From CAYNTC01 sp964432925 (GTDB taxonomy: Bacteria > Planctomycetota > Phycisphaerae > Sedimentisphaerales > Anaerobacaceae), in assembly GCA_964432925.1 (NCBI GenBank), contig CAYSPM010000083.1, positions 1-11,871 on the forward strand: DNA of 11,871 bases, written 5' to 3'. The notes beneath the pieces were generated by a model. It saw nothing but the letters and a program-made list of their open reading frames with translations, made no database searches and was not told the DNA's origin. Below are positions 8,011-11,871 of this stretch, in pieces; position 1 is the first letter of the stretch, and every line of letters starts with the position of its first letter. Made by a program: the position numbers and the translations under genes.

Positions 8011-8040
8011 AGGGCCAGCTGCTTGTCAGAAGCTGGCCCT
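8011..8040 (-). terminator. Perfect 10-bp hairpin between the two prepilin-like genes
   Basis: AGGGCCAGCT (8011-8020) and AGCTGGCCCT (8031-8040) are exact reverse complements separated by 10 bases. In minus-strand transcription it follows the stop of the upstream prepilin-like gene by 13 bases and precedes the next start by about 48. It is GC-rich and stable, but no T-run follows on either strand. It may be a terminator without a U-tract, a partial attenuator that lowers expression of the second gene, or an RNA stability or processing element. Confidence 0.5.
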
Positions 8041-8053
8041 GTATCTATCATTA

Positions 8054-8842
8054 TCAGTATTCTTTGAGATGTTGCATCCAATCCGGCCAGACCGGCAGAG
8101 GATAATCTGTCTTGTATTGTTTATGCCACCTGAGCCTCCACAGCTCTTTCAGGCCGACCTTCCTGGCGGAAAAATCACAGAATGCGCTGTTTACAAATCC
8201 ATTGTGGCGGTTGATACAGCAGCGTCTCATGTGGTTGGTGGGCTCCCACGGCATATCCTCAATCTCCGGTGGCTGATCCTCGTATATCGGCCAGAGGTCA
8301 AATCGCAGCGCATCAATAAACAAAGGGATTTCGTTTGCGTTCCTCACATGAGGTGTTCGCCAGTTGTCTTCGGTGCGCCGGCCGCCTTCGAAAATAGTGC
8401 CGGGCAGAGTACTGAGGACATAGCCATTTAGGCCGTAGCTGCCGGCAATACCTTTGCGACCATAACCGGGTTGTTCCTTGTCTATGCCCCAAGCTGAGAA
8501 TGTGTTGAGTCTACCAGTAGCATTGCCATACTTGTCGAACAGTGGTTTTGTGGCTGTCGGACAGAACCATATTTTGAAGTTTTCCCAGTCTTTGTACTTG
8601 TCGTCGATCTGGGTTATCCAGTAGAAGCCTTCTGGCGGTTCTCCGCTGGGGAACTGGCCATCGTTTTCCTCCACGTACATGGCAAAGATAAGGTTCCACT
8701 GCTTAAGGTTGGCAATACACTTGACCGATTGAGCTTGCTTCTTAACCCTTTGCAGCGCCGGCATTAATATCGCCATCAGCAAGGCAATAATGGCTATAAC
8801 TACAAGCAATTCAATTAGAGTAAATGCTCTTTTTTTGTTCAT
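8054..8842 (-). CDS. Prepilin-like protein (type II secretion/pilin N-terminus), paralogue A
   Basis: A 262-residue pseudopilin-like protein. The leader is MNKKRA (1-6), then FTLIELLVVIAIIALLMAILMP (7-28), with Glu11 at +5 and Ala6 rather than Gly before the expected cut. It shares with the downstream protein RVKKQAQSVKCIANLKQW (32-49), FCPTA (93-97), GSYGLNG (134-140), CINRH (209-213), ELWRLRW (233-239) and LPVWPDWM (249-256). Shared cysteines are 42, 94 and 209. The WP.WM ending recurs, from memory, in Phycisphaerae proteins annotated only as prepilin-type N-terminal domain proteins. ATG 8842 is preceded by GAGGAG with about 7 bases spacing, a strong site; a TTG at 8857 is in frame but less plausible. 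It probably heads a two-gene unit with the protein at 7208-7963, separated by a hairpin. The 224-base leader upstream contains two TATAAT boxes, so it may be transcribed independently of the FecR gene. The function of the globular part is unknown. Confidence 0.9.
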   Translation of the reverse strand: MNKKRAFTLIELLVVIAIIALLMAILMPALQRVKKQAQSVKCIANLKQWNLIFAMYVEENDGQFPSGEPPEGFYWITQIDDKYKDWENFKIWFCPTATKPLFDKYGNATGRLNTFSAWGIDKEQPGYGRKGIAGSYGLNGYVLSTLPGTIFEGGRRTEDNWRTPHVRNANEIPLFIDALRFDLWPIYEDQPPEIEDMPWEPTNHMRRCCINRHNGFVNSAFCDFSARKVGLKELWRLRWHKQYKTDYPLPVWPDWMQHLKEY

Positions 8843-8923
8843 AACAGTACTCCTCAATTCAGGACACTCTTACAAACCCATATCTTATATACAGATGCGC
8901 CAAATCGGATTGTTGTTTTGCAT

Positions 8924-8979
8924 ATTATACCTTTTGACGCCCAACGATTTATTCTTGAGCATCTAAATCATATATTATA
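8924..8979 (-). promoter_or_regulatory. Two TATAAT -10-like boxes upstream of the prepilin-like pair
   Basis: On the minus strand exact TATAAT hexamers lie at 8979-8974 and 8929-8924, exactly 50 bases apart, within the AT-rich gap between the FecR gene and the prepilin-like gene. Neither has a convincing TTGACA-like box at 16-18 bases. One or both may be the -10 of an activator-dependent promoter for the gene at 8842. The rest of the 8843-9066 gap shows no gene. Confidence 0.35.
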
Positions 8980-9066
8980 GGCCTCTCTGGGCAGCGAAAC
9001 TAAGTAAATGCTCATTTTTTCACACCTTTGAAACTTTCGGCAATTTTCCTTTCAAACAACGCTGGA

Positions 9067-10878
9067 TTATTTGTTTTTCGGTTTCAGTTCTATAATAGGC
9101 TCTGCAAATAAACTCCACACCCAACCGTTATTAATGCCGTCGTCAACAGTAATAAGAGTCAGGAATCGATCCTCATCCTGCAGGTCGATATTGAGTGCGG
9201 CTGGTTGTGAATCCCGGGTCAATTCATCAAAATGCGCCCGGACGACGCCATCTACCAGGATCCAGAAGTCGGCTTTGGCCTCAGAAAGCCGAGTAGTCTG
9301 TGAGACGCCACATAGCGAATTGAATCTGACCAATTGGACTGCGGGCATAGCTGAGCGAATTCCATCCAGGTCAAACGTTATACCGGCATTTGCGTGCATA
9401 TTAATGGCTGGATGAACTGTGGTACCGTAGACTATGCATCCCAACTGGCCTAGGAATGTTTCCCCGCTGCCTGTTTTCATCTTTGCGCCATTGTGAATTC
9501 CGAGCCAATATAGGCCTGTTGTGTCAGGGCATTGGTCGAAAACCAGACCTGTGGAACTGATCACGACTGGCTCTTCGCTTCGATCTGGTACGAAGACACC
9601 GTCTATACATGGAAACGCTTGCAGCTTTATATATTGGCCTGTTGTTTGCCCATACCTGCCGAGAGATGGAACGGGTATCAAAAAACCTGTGCTGGGGTCT
9701 ATTCCCTGATCTATTTTACCGGTGCCAAAACCGTTACCACCACCAACAATGTCAGCTATGTCCAGTATTCTACCGGGGATACCGGTTCGCCTGTTTCTAT
9801 CGGGTAGCTCGCGAACAAAAAGACCCGGATGGTCTGATACGTTTACGAGATGTATTTCTCCTACGGTAGTCGCCTTTGCAGCTTGTCCTCTAGTCAGATT
9901 CTTGGTCCTGCCGGCAGAATGGTGACTGGCTGAGCACATCATTTGAACTTGGCCTTGAAAGACATGGACTTCCGACTCCCTGGCAGTTCCGACCATTACG
10001 CCAAACTCTGTGCCAAAATCCACTATATGAGAAATGGGAGTTACAACTGTAAAACCGAATGCTTGTTTAGGAACTCTGGCTGTTATCATTCCTCTCTTGA
10101 GGTACATCTTGTTTTGTGATGCCAACTCAAACTCACACGGTGCCTGAAGTATGACCTCACTACCACTGACAAAGTTGATTTGCGCAAAGCCCTCTGTTAA
10201 GTGAATCCGGCCTCGCCCCAGGTTCGTTTGCTGCAATTGGGGAGTCCATTGGGCATGGACAGAATCTACTACAGTTGCTATTACCGCTCGTTGGGTTCGT
10301 ATATGAGCGATTGCTATCACAATCCCGAACGTCAATACTGAGCAGATAACGAGGGCTATTGCGACTCTTTTAGCAACCTGTGTAAAGCGATACAGTTTTT
10401 CTGCAACGGTTTTGAAATCGATTGAGCGCTGTCTGTAGCGGCGCTCAAGGCTCCGGCGTTCCTGCTCACGTTGCTGGGCAAGGAATTGCTCTAATTGTTG
10501 CTCAGCGTATTCTCTGATTATCCGCAACCTGTCCTCAGGAGAACAGGAATCAAGCTGTAAAAGTAAAGGCTCGGCAAGCTTGGCTTTCTCGGCGTCGACA
10601 TCCTCGCCAGGATGGATAGGGCAGTGCTGTGAGCCTTCAGGCATTTCTACATTTGTCGAAGCGAGCAATTGTGGTGACGTTGCCTGCTCTACTGAGCCAG
10701 CCATGTACCGCCGCAGATTGGCGCAGACTGCCATGAATTCCACGTAATATTGTCTATTGACCGGGTCTTCTGCGAGCAAATTTCGCAACTTGGCGAGTTG
10801 CACAGCGTTGATGTTTCCATCCATCAACAGCGTTAGTAATCTGTCCAGCTCGAATGAATGTTTTCTATCGCTCGTCAT
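9067..10878 (-). CDS. FecR-domain transmembrane regulator with C-terminal NPCBM-like domain
   Basis: A 603-residue membrane protein, probably the regulator of the adjacent ECF sigma factor. Residues about 5-60 form a helical N-terminus (LDRLLTLLMDGNINAVQLAKL), the part expected to contact sigma; no zinc HxxxCxxC motif is present. A charged Glu/Gln/Arg-rich, coiled-coil-like stretch lies at about 115-155. One membrane helix spans about 172-193. The FecR domain is at about 220-315 (EGFAQINFVSGSEVILQAP, VVTPISHIVDFGTEFGV, SEVHVFQGQV). The C-terminal ~110 residues (INMHANAGITFDL, ADFWILVDG, LTLITVDDGINNGW) resemble NPCBM carbohydrate-binding modules. ATG 10878 overlaps the sigma stop as ATGA and has GGAGGGG about 8 bases upstream; the more upstream start at 10914 lacks such support. 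No TonB receptor is nearby, unlike the classical FecIR system. The sensing role is inferred. The domains are assigned by eye; LamG or another beta-sandwich could replace the NPCBM call. Confidence 0.87.
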   Translation of the reverse strand: MTSDRKHSFELDRLLTLLMDGNINAVQLAKLRNLLAEDPVNRQYYVEFMAVCANLRRYMAGSVEQATSPQLLASTNVEMPEGSQHCPIHPGEDVDAEKAKLAEPLLLQLDSCSPEDRLRIIREYAEQQLEQFLAQQREQERRSLERRYRQRSIDFKTVAEKLYRFTQVAKRVAIALVICSVLTFGIVIAIAHIRTQRAVIATVVDSVHAQWTPQLQQTNLGRGRIHLTEGFAQINFVSGSEVILQAPCEFELASQNKMYLKRGMITARVPKQAFGFTVVTPISHIVDFGTEFGVMVGTARESEVHVFQGQVQMMCSASHHSAGRTKNLTRGQAAKATTVGEIHLVNVSDHPGLFVRELPDRNRRTGIPGRILDIADIVGGGNGFGTGKIDQGIDPSTGFLIPVPSLGRYGQTTGQYIKLQAFPCIDGVFVPDRSEEPVVISSTGLVFDQCPDTTGLYWLGIHNGAKMKTGSGETFLGQLGCIVYGTTVHPAINMHANAGITFDLDGIRSAMPAVQLVRFNSLCGVSQTTRLSEAKADFWILVDGVVRAHFDELTRDSQPAALNIDLQDEDRFLTLITVDDGINNGWVWSLFAEPIIELKPKNK

Positions 10879-11444
10879 AGCCACCCCTCCGGCGCCAATA
10901 GGCGGCGTACGCACCTTGTCAGCGCATCATGTATACGAGCCATCGTCTTGTACATGCCGTGGATCGGCCGACCCAGTTGCTGGGCAATGTCTTTGATAGT
11001 GTTACCATACTCGTATCGCAATCTAAGCAGCCGCTGGTCATGTTCACTTAGCTTGGCCAGACAGCGGCGTAGTGCATGCACTCGCTCACTGATTTGCCCA
11101 GAGACCTCTTCAGCCCGGGCTGCGACATCATCGAGCATCGCGGAACTGAATAGCACATGCTCGCGGCCCTTTTTAGCGTAATAGTTCAGTACCTTGTTAT
11201 AGGCAATTTGAATAGCCCAAGAACTGAAGTTCTTTATGGGCCTTGCCTGTGCATACTTTGACCACATCACTTCGCACGTATCCTGCAGGATATCGTCCGC
11301 CACATCCCAATCCGAGACTAACGTAAGGATGTATGCGTAAATCCTATGCTGGTTGGTAGTCAACAAAAGCACGAATTCCCTGCTAACATTCATATCCGAG
11401 GATCTGTCTGTATTCCGTTCGTTTGTTGACACATCTTTATCCAA
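10875..11444 (-). CDS. ECF-type sigma-70 factor (Rhodopirellula/Verrucomicrobium type)
   Basis: Cytoplasmic RNA polymerase sigma factor of about 189 residues with only the two regions typical of ECF factors. Region 2 spans about 22-94, including DVADDILQDTCEVMWSKY (47-64) for core binding and -10 recognition. Region 4 spans about 125-181 with a helix-turn-helix TIKDIAQQLGRPIHGMYKTM (149-168). The pattern fits the Sig-70_gvs1 family (TIGR02989) as I remember it. The start is set at TTG 11444 because AGGAGG lies exactly 8 bases upstream; a GTG at 11471 extends the frame but has no such site and would place the strong Shine-Dalgarno inside the gene. An ATG at 11393 lacks a site. Its last codons (PEGWL) encode the ribosome-binding site of the FecR gene, whose start overlaps the stop as ATGA, so the two are translationally coupled. 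The target promoters are unknown; autoregulation is plausible but no ECF box was identified. Confidence 0.92.
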   Translation of the reverse strand: MDKDVSTNERNTDRSSDMNVSREFVLLLTTNQHRIYAYILTLVSDWDVADDILQDTCEVMWSKYAQARPIKNFSSWAIQIAYNKVLNYYAKKGREHVLFSSAMLDDVAARAEEVSGQISERVHALRRCLAKLSEHDQRLLRLRYEYGNTIKDIAQQLGRPIHGMYKTMARIHDALTRCVRRLLAPEGWL

Positions 11445-11846
11445 GGCTAATTCCTCCTCTTTTGACTTCACAAAATTAAAAATAAACGACCAATATCACT
11501 ATATTAGTTTTAGCCCAGACGAGAAATTAGATGTCCAAAATGCACAGATCGTAGAAAAATTTGTTTATTTTAACCTTGAAAATAACCTCCGATGCGTTGA
11601 ATGTATCGCCACGTTTGAAGCAAGCAAGTTCAGCAAATGGTCTCCCGACGCAAGAGCTTCACATCATTGGGCATCTCACAATGGAACCCATACGAACAAT
11701 AGAAACACAACAATAGTTGTAATATCTTGCCAGTTAAGGTCTTGCAGCAGGAGCGTCTACGTTCCACCGACTAGTTTATTTTACACTCTGAGTTTCATCT
11801 GGTCAATGGTAGCTATACACGCGATTACCCGTTTTGGAAGGCAGTA
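11445..11846. other. Intergenic stretch, no gene seen
   Basis: About 400 bases upstream of the sigma gene. The first part is AT-rich, as expected for a leader and promoter. The only long frame (plus strand, 11353-11847) overlaps the sigma gene antisense and shows no recognisable domain. No strong hairpin with T-run, tRNA or long repeat was found. It probably holds the sigma promoter and that of a plus-strand gene beginning near 11847. Confidence 0.5.
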
Positions 11847-11871
11847 ATGAAAAAACCTCCTTGTGCTTGTA
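11847..11871 (+). CDS. Possible gene start truncated by the window edge
   Basis: ATG at 11847 is preceded by GGAAGG (11836-11841) at a 5-base spacing, a good ribosome-binding site. Only eight codons remain (MKKPPCAC), with no identifiable family. The divergent position relative to the sigma gene makes a real gene plausible. It is reported as a candidate only. Confidence 0.3.

Noticed and set aside
8885..8923. Twelve-codon leader peptide frame before the prepilin-like gene (minus strand)
   Set aside because: Its ATG abuts the TATAAT box, so it would lie at or before the transcription start, and it has no Shine-Dalgarno site.
8956..9014. 7-bp inverted repeat TGAGCAT/ATGCTCA flanking a TATAAT box, considered as an operator
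   Set aside because: A 7-bp match at this distance is expected by chance in a gap of this size, and the arms do not extend.
9024..9056. TTTGAAA/TTTCAAA inverted repeat after the FecR stop, considered as a terminator
   Set aside because: The stem is AT-rich and only 7 bp with a long loop, and no T-run follows in the minus-strand direction.
11611..11632. TGAAC...CGT arrangement upstream of the sigma gene, considered as an ECF autoregulatory promoter
   Set aside because: The spacing is about 14 bases, shorter than the usual 16 or so, and it lies nearly 170 bases from the start codon.
11353..11847. Plus-strand frame of 164 codons
   Set aside because: It begins inside and antisense to the well-supported sigma gene, has no convincing ribosome-binding site and no recognisable domain.

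Overview
The window most likely comes from a planctomycete, probably the Phycisphaerae / Sedimentisphaerales side of the phylum. This is inferred from gene types, not from a marker gene. The pointers are two prepilin-like proteins with the N-terminal run FTLIELLVVIAIIALLM and a C-terminal WP.WM signature, an ECF sigma factor resembling the Rhodopirellula/Verrucomicrobium type, a FecR-like membrane protein with a carbohydrate-binding-like C-terminus, and large secreted propeller and S55-type proteins. Base composition looks moderate. I found no tRNA, rRNA, CRISPR array, insertion sequence or phage gene.

Layout. (1) Positions 1-1677, minus strand: a membrane-anchored TPR-like protein followed 10 bases later by an RluD-type 23S rRNA pseudouridine synthase that runs off the left edge. 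(2) Positions 1678-1844: a divergent promoter region in which one palindromic TTGCAA could be the -35 box for both directions. (3) Positions 1845-7104, plus strand: a secreted SpoIVB/S55-type protein, a secreted seven-blade beta-propeller plus beta-sandwich protein, and the alpha subunit of a class I [4Fe-4S] fumarase. The last two are 5 bases apart. No beta subunit of the fumarase lies in the window. (4) Positions 7208-11444, minus strand (read right to left): an ECF sigma factor, a FecR-like protein starting in a 4-base ATGA overlap with it, a 209-base AT-rich gap (224 bases to the corrected start of the next gene) with two TATAAT boxes, and two related prepilin-like proteins separated by a perfect 10-bp inverted repeat. 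(5) Positions 11445-11846 hold no convincing gene. A possible gene start lies at 11847.

How the genes may work together (inference). The sigma/FecR pair looks like a transmembrane signalling unit. The FecR protein has a cytoplasmic part, one membrane helix, a FecR domain outside the membrane and an NPCBM-like lectin fold at the end, so the signal may be a glycan or surface polymer rather than a siderophore. The two prepilin-like proteins downstream are plausible surface or periplasmic outputs of the same locus. The S55-type and propeller proteins are probably exported; their relation to the fumarase is only positional. The most unusual points are the S55-type domain order, the sensor-like FecR architecture next to paired pseudopilins, and the orphan fumarase alpha subunit with a cysteine in a normally serine position.
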